From Neoroseomonas oryzicola (GTDB taxonomy: Bacteria > Pseudomonadota > Alphaproteobacteria > Acetobacterales > Acetobacteraceae), in contig NZ_JAAVUP010000004.1 of the NCBI RefSeq assembly GCF_012163135.1, forward strand, positions 1 to 64,000: DNA of 64,000 bases, in the 5' to 3' direction. A program made the position numbers and the translations under genes. Below are positions 54,188-61,604 of this stretch, one piece after another. Under the pieces are notes generated by a model, which saw only the letters and a list, made by a program, of their open reading frames with translations, searched no databases and had not been told where the DNA came from. Numbering within the stretch: position 1 is the stretch's first letter; the number at the start of each line of letters is the position of its first letter.

Positions 54188-54624
54188 CCCCGCGGCTGCG
54201 CCAGGCGCGGGAGGCCGGGCAGGAAGTCTGGATCGCCTTCGGCGGGGAGGCCGACCAGCCCTGGCTGCGGCTGCTGCGCCGCGGCTTCCGGCACTGCTTC
54301 GCGGCGCTGCGCGACGAGGCCGGCTGGACCGTGGTCGAACCCCTGTCCGGCCGGCTGCTGGTCGCACGCCTGACCGTGCCGGCGGCCTATGACCTGCCGG
54401 GCTTCTACGAGCGTGCGGGGCTGGTGGTGGTGGGGCCCTTCCATCCCGGACCGGCGCGGCCGGTGCGCCTGCCGGGCCTGCTGCCGATGTCCTGCGTCGG
54501 GCTGTGCCGGGCCGTGCTCGGGGCCGGGGCGCCCTTCGCCCTGACGCCCTGGGGGCTGTGCCGGCGCCTGGTGAAGATTCTGTCGCATAATAGGAAAAAA
54601 GTCTTGACCATGCCCGGCACCTAG
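54184..54624 (+). CDS. phage-associated protein of unknown function
   Basis: A 146-residue protein starting MTPRLRQAREAGQEVWIAFG. Segments GFRHCFAALRDEAGWTVVEP and LPMSCVGLCRAVLGAGAPFA are rich in aromatic and cysteine residues. ATG at 54184 is chosen for the ATGA overlap with the preceding gene. It precedes the promoter and terminator at 54.6-54.7 kb. Function unknown. Confidence 0.65.
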   Translation: MTPRLRQAREAGQEVWIAFGGEADQPWLRLLRRGFRHCFAALRDEAGWTVVEPLSGRLLVARLTVPAAYDLPGFYERAGLVVVGPFHPGPARPVRLPGLLPMSCVGLCRAVLGAGAPFALTPWGLCRRLVKILSHNRKKVLTMPGT

Positions 54625-54632
54625 GCTATCTC
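54604..54632 (+). promoter_or_regulatory. candidate promoter ahead of the virion genes
   Basis: TTGACC (54604-54609) and TATCTC (54627-54632), 17 nt apart, just after an A-rich stretch at 54,592-54,600. The -10 is weak. A strong terminator lies 60 nt downstream, before the first virion gene. Confidence 0.4.
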
Positions 54633-54692
54633 CCTCCTCGCCAACGGGCGAAGTGCGCCCGGAGGTCTTCCTCCCGTTCCCCCGATCGACTG

Positions 54693-54737
54693 CGCGGGCC
54701 CGTCCTTCCGAAGCGAAGGCCGGGCCCGCGGCTTTTT
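54693..54737 (+). terminator. strong rho-independent terminator in the virion-gene leader
   Basis: CGCGGGCCCG pairs perfectly with CGGGCCCGCG, with an inner CCTTC/GAAGG, followed by GC and five T. It lies between the candidate promoter and the gene at 54785. It either ends the upstream pair or serves as an attenuation or antitermination point. Confidence 0.88.
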
Positions 54738-54784
54738 GGGGGCCGGGATCCCTTCCACCGATCGTCGAGAGGAGCCGCGCGCGC

Positions 54785-55024
54785 ATGGGTGGCCTGTTCC
54801 GTGCCCCGAAGCCTGTCCTCATCGCGCCCCCGCCGGCCGCCGCGCCGGCCCAGGCGGCGCCCACCCCCGCCATGGCCGCCGAGGAGACCGCCGCCGCATC
54901 CCGCACCGAAACGCGCGACCGGGCGCGCCGCGGCCTCGCCGGCACCATCGCCACCTCGGCCCGCGGCCTGCTCGGCGCCAGCGCCGACATCGCCGCGACC
55001 CGCAAGTCGCTGCTCGGGGAGTGA
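54785..55024 (+). CDS. small virion-cassette protein ahead of portal
   Basis: A 79-residue Ala/Pro-rich protein starting MGGLFRAPKPVLIAPPPAAA and ending in a helical LLGASADIAATRKSLLGE segment. GAGAGGAG precedes the ATG. Short proteins like this often lie just before the portal gene in podovirus-type clusters. Function unknown. Confidence 0.65.
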   Translation: MGGLFRAPKPVLIAPPPAAAPAQAAPTPAMAAEETAAASRTETRDRARRGLAGTIATSARGLLGASADIAATRKSLLGE

Positions 55025-55028
55025 GGGA

Positions 55029-56438
55029 ATGACGCCGGAGGAGATCCTTGCGCGGCATGCCCGCGCGCTCGACCGCCGCCGCGCGCAGGATGCGCTGTGG
55101 CAGGACTGCTACGACCACGTGCTGCCGCCGGCGACCGGCGGGCGCGTCGCGATCTTCGACGCGACCGCCGCCGATGCGGCGGAGCAGCTCGCCGCCTCGC
55201 TGCTCGCCGAACTGACGCCGCCCTGGTCGCGCTGGTTCGGCCTTGCCCCCGCGCGGCCCGTCGAGGGCGACAACGACGCGGCCATCGCGCTCGAGGACGC
55301 GGCGGAGACGCTGCAGGGGCATTTCGACCGCTCGAACTTCGCGCTCGAGATGCACCAGGCCTTCCTCGACCTGGTGGTCGCCGGCACCGGCGTGCTGCTG
55401 GTCGAGGAAGCGCCGGTGGGCGAGGCCTCGGCGCTGCGCTTCACCGCCGTGCCGCTGCGCGAGGCGGTGCTCGAGGAAGGTCCCACCGGGCGTCTCGACA
55501 CCGTGTTCCGCGCGGCGCGGCTGGGCAGCGCGGCGTTCGCCGCGCGCTATCCCGGCGCGCCGGTCGAGCCCGGCGCCGAGGAGGATGCCGAGGCGCCGCG
55601 TCATCGCGTCGTCGAGGCCGTCTGGCCCGACCACAGCGGATACCGCTTCATGGCGGTGCTGGCGGGTGATCGCGGCGTGACCGTGCTCGCCGAGGGGCGT
55701 TTCGCCGAGAGCCCCTTCGTCGCCTTCCGCTGGCTGAAGGCGCCGGGCGAGGCCTATGGCCGCGGCCCCGTCGCCAAGGCGCTGCCGGACATCCGCACGG
55801 CGAACAAGGTGGTGGAACTTGTCCTCAAGAACGCCTCCATCGCCGCGACGGGTATCTGGCAGGCCGATGACGACGGCGTGCTGAACCCGGCGACGGTGCG
55901 GCTCGAACCCGGGGCGATCATCCCGAAGGCGCCGGGGTCCTCGGGGCTCACGCCGCTCGCGGCGCCGGGGAATTTCGACGTCTCGCAGCTGGTGCTGACG
56001 GATCTGCGCGAGCGGATCCGCGGCGCGCTGCTCGCCGACCGGCTCGGGCCGCAGCGCGGCGACAACATGACGGCGACCGAGGTGCTCGAGCGGTCGGCGC
56101 AGACGGCGCGGCTGCTCGGCGCGACCTATGGGCGGCTGCAGGCGGAACTGCTGACGCCGCTGGTCGGCCGCTGCCTCGCCATCCTGCGGCGGCGCGGGGA
56201 GATCCCGCCGCTGCTGCTCGACGGGCGGGAGGCGGTGCTGCGCTACCGCAGCCCGCTCGCGCAGGTGCAGGGGCGCGCCGATGCGGCGAACACGCTGCTG
56301 TTCCTGCAGGCGGTGCGCGCCATGGGCCCCGAGGCCCTCGCACAGGTCGACCTGCCCGCCGCCGCCCGCTGGCTCGGCCGGACGCTGAGCGCGCCCGCCG
56401 AGGTCCTGAATCCCCCCGCCCAAGCCGAGAAGGAGTGA
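55029..56438 (+). CDS. phage portal / head-tail connector protein (T7-like)
   Basis: A 469-residue protein starting MTPEEILARHARALDRRRAQ, with RVAIFDATAADAAEQLAASL, then SRWFGLAP, and a DNMTATEVLERSAQTARLLG segment, all typical of T7-type connectors. Portals form the twelve-subunit DNA channel of the capsid. Length is within family range. The ATG lies 4 nt after the previous stop. First of the recognisable structural genes. Confidence 0.82.
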   Translation: MTPEEILARHARALDRRRAQDALWQDCYDHVLPPATGGRVAIFDATAADAAEQLAASLLAELTPPWSRWFGLAPARPVEGDNDAAIALEDAAETLQGHFDRSNFALEMHQAFLDLVVAGTGVLLVEEAPVGEASALRFTAVPLREAVLEEGPTGRLDTVFRAARLGSAAFAARYPGAPVEPGAEEDAEAPRHRVVEAVWPDHSGYRFMAVLAGDRGVTVLAEGRFAESPFVAFRWLKAPGEAYGRGPVAKALPDIRTANKVVELVLKNASIAATGIWQADDDGVLNPATVRLEPGAIIPKAPGSSGLTPLAAPGNFDVSQLVLTDLRERIRGALLADRLGPQRGDNMTATEVLERSAQTARLLGATYGRLQAELLTPLVGRCLAILRRRGEIPPLLLDGREAVLRYRSPLAQVQGRADAANTLLFLQAVRAMGPEALAQVDLPAAARWLGRTLSAPAEVLNPPAQAEKE

Positions 56439-56445
56439 GCGCCTC

Positions 56446-57186
56446 ATGCCCGAGGACCTGCTGCAGACTGCCCTGGCCGATGATGGCGCCGACCCCCGCG
56501 GCGCGCGCCCGGCCGAGGTCCCCGAGAAGTTCTGGGACGAGGAGGCCGGCGCCGTCCGCATCGACGCGCTGCTGAAATCCTATCGGGAGCTCGAGAAGCG
56601 CCTGTCCCAGCGCCTGGCGCCGCCGGCCCCCGATGCGCCCGAGGAGGATCGCATCCGCTTCCGCCGCGCGATCGGCGTGCCGGACACGCCCGAGGAGTAC
56701 GCGATCGAGCCGAAGCACGAGCTGTGCTGCGCCGATGCGGGCGTGAACCAGCGCCTGCACGAAGCGGGTTTCACGCCGTCCCAGGCGCAGCTGGTCTACG
56801 ACCTCGCGGCCGAGCGGCTGCTGTCGCTGATCGCGGAGGCGGCGAGCCAGTTCGAGGCCGAGCGCCAGGTCGAGAAGCTGCGCGAGCATTTCGGCGGCGA
56901 GGAACGCTTCCGCCGCATCGCCGCGCAGGTCAGCGCCTGGGGCCGAACGAACCTGCCCGCGCCGGTGCTCGAGGCGCTGTCCACCACGGCGGAGGGCGTG
57001 ATTGCCCTGCACCGCATGATGGACGCGAAGGAGCCGGGTCTGGCTCATCGCGGGGAGGCGCCGTCCGCCTCCGACGAGACGGAGCTGCGCGCGATGATGC
57101 GCGACCCGCGCTACTGGCGCACGCGGGAGCCGGAGTTCGTCAAGCGCGTGACCGAGGGCTTCCGCCGGCTCGTGAGCGCGTCGTGA
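56446..57186 (+). CDS. capsid-assembly scaffold-like protein
   Basis: A 246-residue acidic helical protein with PEKFWDEEAGAVRIDALLKS and GVPDTPEEYAIEPKHELCC near the start, followed by long helical stretches (LSLIAEAASQFEAERQVEKL). Position between portal and capsid genes and composition fit a scaffolding protein. Assignment rests mainly on synteny. Confidence 0.65.
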   Translation: MPEDLLQTALADDGADPRGARPAEVPEKFWDEEAGAVRIDALLKSYRELEKRLSQRLAPPAPDAPEEDRIRFRRAIGVPDTPEEYAIEPKHELCCADAGVNQRLHEAGFTPSQAQLVYDLAAERLLSLIAEAASQFEAERQVEKLREHFGGEERFRRIAAQVSAWGRTNLPAPVLEALSTTAEGVIALHRMMDAKEPGLAHRGEAPSASDETELRAMMRDPRYWRTREPEFVKRVTEGFRRLVSAS

Positions 57187-57545
57187 TGCCCTCAGGCGCC
57201 GGGCGGCGGCCGTCCGGCCGCCTTGGCTGCGCCGGACGACCGGCGGGCCGCAGTCGCGGCCTCGGCGCGCTGATGCGCGCCGCCTGAAGCACTGCCGGCC
57301 TTCCGGCGCGGCTTGAGCGGATCCTCCCGCCGCTCACCGCGCCGGTGGCCCCGCGCGCCTGGCGCCGGGGCCAGAAGGGGCGGGTGGCGCGCCTGCCGAA
57401 GCGGCAGCGCCACCCGCCCCGATCGCCTTCCGGCGCGCGCACAACCCCACCGGGGCGCGCGCGCCGCGCCGCCGCCCGGCCCGCATCGCGGCCAACCGGG
57501 CGCCGGCGCATCCCCCAGCAATCCGAACGACGAAAGGGACCCCGC
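57187..57545. other. 359-bp GC-rich gap between scaffold and capsid genes
   Basis: No gene is supported here. It holds a long hairpin at 57377-57420: GGGGCGGGTGGCGC pairs with GCGCCACCCGCCCC, with an inner TGCCG/CGGCA and a 3-nt bulge. No T-run follows. It may slow or process the transcript ahead of the capsid gene. The start of the gap resembles 48,340-48,385 weakly. Confidence 0.5.
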
Positions 57546-58379
57546 ATGTCGGGCACCATCGAGCAGGCCTTCGTGAAGCAGTTCGAGGCCGAGGTCGCCG
57601 AGGCCTATCAGCGCCAGGGCAGCAAGCTGCGCCCCACCGTGCGTTCCAAGTCGAACGTGAAGGGCGCGTCGACCATCTTCCCGCGCATCGGCAAGGGCAC
57701 GGCCGCCGCCAAGGCGCGCAACGGCGTCGTGCCGGTGATGAACCTCGAATTCTCCAACGCCGAGTGCTTCCTGCAGGACTACTACGCCGGCGAGTGGATC
57801 GACCGCCTCGACGAGATCAAGACCAACATCGACGAGCGCACGGTCATCGCCAATGCCGGCGCCTATGCGCTCGGCCGCAAGACCGATGAGCTGATCATCG
57901 CCGCGCTCGACACCGCGACGCAGGTGGCCACTGGCACCGGCACGGGCCTGACCGACACGGACGGCCTGACCAAGCAGAAGGTGCTGATGGCCTTCGAGAT
58001 GCTCGGCGCCGCGGACGTGCCGGACGACGGCAACCGCTTCGCCGTGGTCGGCTGGAAGCAGTGGTCCGAGCTGCTGCAGATCGAGGAATTCGCGTCCTCG
58101 GAGTACGTCGGCGATGACGCGCTGCCCTGGAAGGGGACGCAGGCGAAGCGCTGGCTCGGCGCGACCTGGATGCCGCATTCCGGCCTGACCAAGGCGGGCG
58201 TGCTCCGCTACTGCTACTTCTACCACAAGACCGCGGTCGGCCACGCGGTGGCGAGCGAGGTCGTCACCGACATCACCTGGCACGGCGATCGCGCCGCGCA
58301 CTTCGTGAACAACATGATGTCGCAGGGCGCGGTGATGATCGACGCCACCGGCGTCGTGCGGATGCGCGCGAAGGAGTGA
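57546..58379 (+). CDS. phage major capsid protein (podovirus-type)
   Basis: A 277-residue protein starting MSGTIEQAFVKQFEAEVAEA, with GSKLRPTVRSKSNVKGASTI, NIDERTVIANAGAYALGRKT and ENDS such as FVNNMMSQGAVMIDATGVVR. The pattern fits the smaller capsid proteins of T7-like and related podovirus clusters. ATG at 57546 follows an AAAGGGACC stretch. Function follows from pattern and gene order. Confidence 0.75.
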   Translation: MSGTIEQAFVKQFEAEVAEAYQRQGSKLRPTVRSKSNVKGASTIFPRIGKGTAAAKARNGVVPVMNLEFSNAECFLQDYYAGEWIDRLDEIKTNIDERTVIANAGAYALGRKTDELIIAALDTATQVATGTGTGLTDTDGLTKQKVLMAFEMLGAADVPDDGNRFAVVGWKQWSELLQIEEFASSEYVGDDALPWKGTQAKRWLGATWMPHSGLTKAGVLRYCYFYHKTAVGHAVASEVVTDITWHGDRAAHFVNNMMSQGAVMIDATGVVRMRAKE

Positions 58380-58386
58380 TGAGGGC

Positions 58387-58433
58387 GGGGGGAGAAGGGA
58401 ACTTCTCCCCCCGGACCCCCCTCAACCTTCTTT
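58387..58433. repeat. dispersed hairpin repeat, copy B1 (inverted)
   Basis: Same unit as at 40,688 on the opposite strand: hairpin GGGGGGAGAAG-GGAA-CTTCTCCCCCC (58387-58412), then the complement of AAAGAAGGTTGAGGGGGG. It begins 8 bp after the capsid stop. Confidence 0.88.
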
Positions 58434-58473
58434 GGAACCGGGCGCTGGCCTTCGCGGTCAGTGTCCAAATGAC

Positions 58474-58513
58474 AAAGAAGGTTGGGGGCACGGGGGGAAG
58501 TTCCCTTCCCCCC
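58474..58513. repeat. dispersed hairpin repeat, copy B2
   Basis: AAAGAAGGTTGGGGG followed by a shorter hairpin GGGGGGAAG-TTCC-CTTCCCCCC (58492-58513). Both arms have lost the same two bases (GA and TC) compared with A and B1, so the stem stays perfect. B1 and B2 face each other and could form one larger fold-back. Confidence 0.88.
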
Positions 58514-58549
58514 GTCTTCCTTTTCCCCGTTCGTTGGAGGACCTCCCCG

Positions 58550-59119
58550 ATGGCGCTCTCCGCCCTCGCGCTCTGCTCGCGCGCCTTGCTCAAGATCGGC
58601 GCGCAGCCGGTCGCCTCGCTCGACGAGGGGACGGCCGAGGCCGAGGTCGCGGCCAATCTCTATCCCGGAATCCGCGACGCGCTGCTGTCGGTCCATCCCT
58701 GGTCCTTCGCGACGGCGCAGGCCGCGCTCGGGCGCCTCGCCGCCGTGCCGCGGGCCGACTTCGCCAACGCCTTCCAGCTGCCGGGTGGCTTCCTGCGCGC
58801 GCTGTCGGCCGGCACCGCCGGGCGGGCGCGCGGCATCGTCTATCGCCTGCAGGAGGACCGGCTGTTCACCGATGCCGAGGAGGTCGCGCTGACCTACGTC
58901 TTCCGTCCCGACGAGAGCGCCTTCCCGCCCTACTTCGCCTCGGCCCTGGTCGCCCGCCTTGCGGCCGAGTTCTGCATCCCGCTGACCGAGAACTCCTCCC
59001 GCGCCGATATGCTGCACCGCCTCGCCGAGGCCGAGCTGCGCCAGGCGCGCCAGGCCGACAGCCAGCAGGCGAGCGCGCGCGTACTCGAGGGTTTCCCGCT
59101 GATCGACGTGCGGGGCTGA
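58550..59119 (+). CDS. phage tail tubular protein A-like
   Basis: A 189-residue protein starting MALSALALCSRALLKIGAQP, with ANLYPGIRDALLSVHPWSFA and a LVARLAAEFCIPLTENSSRA segment, the pattern of T7 gp11-type tail tubular protein A, which forms the adaptor between portal and tail nozzle. TTGGAGG precedes the ATG. Confidence 0.8.
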   Translation: MALSALALCSRALLKIGAQPVASLDEGTAEAEVAANLYPGIRDALLSVHPWSFATAQAALGRLAAVPRADFANAFQLPGGFLRALSAGTAGRARGIVYRLQEDRLFTDAEEVALTYVFRPDESAFPPYFASALVARLAAEFCIPLTENSSRADMLHRLAEAELRQARQADSQQASARVLEGFPLIDVRG

Positions 59120-59122
59120 GCC

Positions 59123-61000
59123 ATGCCCGCCGTCAAGCGTGCCAAGACATCCTTCGCCGCGGGGGAGCTCGCGCCCGAACTGCTCGGGCGCGGCGACCTG
59201 CGCGCCTTCGAGAACGGGGCGCGGCGCCTGCGCAACGTCTTCATCCAGCCGACCGGCGGCGTGACGCGACGGCCCGGGTTGCGGCACGTGACGCCGCTGC
59301 CGGGGCCTGCGCGCCTGATCGCCTTCGAGTTCAACACCGAGCAGACCTACCTGATGGTCCTGACCGCGGGCACGCTGCAGGTGTTCCAGGGCGATGCCGC
59401 GGTGGCGAGCCTGGCCGGCCCCTGGACCACGGCCATGCTGCCGCAGATCGGCTTCACGCAGAGTGCGGACACGCTGCTGCTGACGCATCCCGACATGGCG
59501 CCGCAGCGCGTGACGCGCACGACCGCCGGCTGGACGATCGCGGCCTGGTCCTTCGTTGCCGAGCCCTTCTTCCGCTTCGCCGACCCGGCGATGACGCTGC
59601 AGGCGACGGGGACGAGCGGGACGGTCACGCTCTTCACCAGCGCGACCTTCTTCCAGCCCGGCCATGTCGGCGCGCGGTTGCGCATCGCAGGCCGGCGGCT
59701 GCTGGTCACGGCGCTGCAGACCGCCCAGCAGGCGAGCGCGGTGGTCGAGGACGCGCTCGCCGTCACCGGTCCGACCACGGATTGGGACGAGGCCGCCTTC
59801 AGCGGCGCGCGCGGCTGGCCGGTGAGCTGCGGCTTCCACCAGGAGCGCCTGGTCGTCGGCGGGTCGCGCGACCTGCCGAACCGGCTGTGGCTGTCGCGCA
59901 CCGGGGATCTGTTCAACTTCGACGCCGGCACAGGGTTGGATGACGAGGCGATCGAGTTCGGTCTGGTCTCGGACCAGGTGAACGCGATCCGCGGCGTCTT
60001 CTCGGGGCGGCACCTGCAGGTCTTCACCTCGGGCGCGGAGTGGATGGTCACCGGCGATCCGCTGACGCCGGCCAGCATCCAGCTGAACCGGCAGACGCGC
60101 GTGGGATCGCCGGTGGACCGGCTGATGCCGCCGGTGGACGTGGACGGATCGACCGTCTTCGTCGCGCGCAGCGGGCAGGGCGTCTACGAATTCGCCTATA
60201 CCGACGTCAGCCAGACCTACCAGGCGAATGACCTCGCCATCCTGGCGCGCCACATCGTCTCGGCGCCGGTGTCCGTCGCCTACGATCAGGGCGCGCGGCT
60301 GCTGCACCTGGTGATGGCGGACGGGTCGATCGGCACGCTGACGATCTACCGCGCCGAGCAGGTCACCGCCTGGACGCGGCAGGAGACCGACGGCGCCTTC
60401 CGCGCCGTGGCGGAAAGCGAGGGCATCGTCTGGGCCGTGACGGAACGCGACGGCGCCTTCGCGCTCGAACGCTTCGATGCAGCGCTTGGGCTCGACGCCG
60501 CGCTGACCGGAACCGCGCCGACGCCGCAGGACCAATGGAGCGGGCTCGGGCATCTCGAGGGGCGCGTCGTCGGCGTGCTCGCCGACGGTGCGCCGCGCGC
60601 GGCGGCGAGCGTGCTCGACGGCGCGGTGACGCTCGAGGATGCGGCCTCCTCGGTGCAGGTGGGCCTCGTCTACCGGCACGAGATCGAGCCGCTGCCGCCC
60701 GACCTGATCTCCGCGGCCGGGGCCGCGACGGGTCCGCTGCGCCTGGTCGCCGTGACCTTCCGGCTGCTCGGGACGCCGGCGCTCGCCGTCGACCTCGGGC
60801 GCGGGGCGGAACCGCTGTCCTTCCGCCGGCTCGACACGCCGGTGCTGGACGTCGCACCCGCGCCCTTCACCGGCGATGTCACGCTGCGCGGCCTCGGCTG
60901 GCGGCGCGACCGGCTGCGGCCGCTCTGGCGCATCGAGGGCGAGGTGCCGCTGCCGATGACCCTGCTTTCCGTCACCACCGAGATCAGGATGACCGATTGA
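59123..61000 (+). CDS. phage tail tubular protein B-like / tail nozzle
   Basis: A 625-residue beta-rich protein. It opens with KTSFAAGELAPELLGRGDL and RNVFIQPTGGVTRRPGLRHV, a hallmark of this tail-protein family; further LVVGGSRDLPNRLWLSRTGD and VFVARSGQGVYEFAYTDVSQ. In podoviruses it forms the tail nozzle. Starts 3 nt after the preceding stop; its stop overlaps the next ATG. Confidence 0.78.
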   Translation: MPAVKRAKTSFAAGELAPELLGRGDLRAFENGARRLRNVFIQPTGGVTRRPGLRHVTPLPGPARLIAFEFNTEQTYLMVLTAGTLQVFQGDAAVASLAGPWTTAMLPQIGFTQSADTLLLTHPDMAPQRVTRTTAGWTIAAWSFVAEPFFRFADPAMTLQATGTSGTVTLFTSATFFQPGHVGARLRIAGRRLLVTALQTAQQASAVVEDALAVTGPTTDWDEAAFSGARGWPVSCGFHQERLVVGGSRDLPNRLWLSRTGDLFNFDAGTGLDDEAIEFGLVSDQVNAIRGVFSGRHLQVFTSGAEWMVTGDPLTPASIQLNRQTRVGSPVDRLMPPVDVDGSTVFVARSGQGVYEFAYTDVSQTYQANDLAILARHIVSAPVSVAYDQGARLLHLVMADGSIGTLTIYRAEQVTAWTRQETDGAFRAVAESEGIVWAVTERDGAFALERFDAALGLDAALTGTAPTPQDQWSGLGHLEGRVVGVLADGAPRAAASVLDGAVTLEDAASSVQVGLVYRHEIEPLPPDLISAAGAATGPLRLVAVTFRLLGTPALAVDLGRGAEPLSFRRLDTPVLDVAPAPFTGDVTLRGLGWRRDRLRPLWRIEGEVPLPMTLLSVTTEIRMTD

Positions 61001-61440
61001 TGGCCCAGCTCGCCTCTCTCGCCTCGCTCGCCGGGGCGGGCCTCACCGTCTACGGCCAGGTCCGACAGGCCCAGCAGCAGAAGGTTGCCGCCCAGGTGCA
61101 GCAGGAGAACCTGCGCCAGCAGCAGGCGGCGCAGCAGCAGCAGGGCGATGCGCAACTCGCCGCCAAGGCGCGCGAGCGGCGGGACACGCTGGCGCGCACC
61201 CTGGCCTCGGCGCGCGCCAGGCTGGGCGCCGGCGGCGTCTCGCCTGACGAGGGTTCGGCGGCCGCGCTTGCCGCCGGCCTCAAGACCGATGCGGCGCAGG
61301 ACACGGCCGAGGAAGCCGCGATCATGAGCGCGCGTCTCGCGGCCGGGCGGCGGTCGCTGCTCGCGCCCGATGGCAGCGTGAACGCCTTCCTGCGGGCCGG
61401 GCAGACGCTCGGCGGCGCGGTGCGCAACCTGCTCGACTGA
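61000..61440 (+). CDS. small virion-associated protein (internal-virion-like)
   Basis: A 146-residue protein with a Gln-rich helical part (QARQAQQQK-type, QENLRQQQAAQQQQG) and an Ala-rich second half (ARARLGAGGVSPDEGSAAAL). A glycine-containing hydrophobic N-terminus is present. Position after tail tubular B and the composition resemble small internal-virion proteins. Start ATG overlaps the previous stop (TGATG). Confidence 0.6.
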   Translation: MAQLASLASLAGAGLTVYGQVRQAQQQKVAAQVQQENLRQQQAAQQQQGDAQLAAKARERRDTLARTLASARARLGAGGVSPDEGSAAALAAGLKTDAAQDTAEEAAIMSARLAAGRRSLLAPDGSVNAFLRAGQTLGGAVRNLLD

Positions 61441-61441
61441 T

Positions 61442-61470
61442 CCGGCCCCTGCACAGGATGCAGGGACCGG
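61442..61470 (+). terminator. hairpin between virion protein and tail fibre genes
   Basis: CCGG-c-CCCTGCA pairs with TGCAGGG-a-CCGG around a short loop. There is no T-run, so termination is uncertain. The rest of the gap to 61,604 shows nothing recognisable. Confidence 0.4.
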
Positions 61471-61604
61471 ATCGGCCCTCGCTTTACGCGCGGCCGTCCC
61501 ACCGACCCCACGCGCCATGTCCGGTCGCCAAGGGTCGGACCCTTGGCGCGCCGGCATGAGACGCGGCGCCGCCGCCCCAACCCCAAGACACACCGAGGAT
61601 CCCG

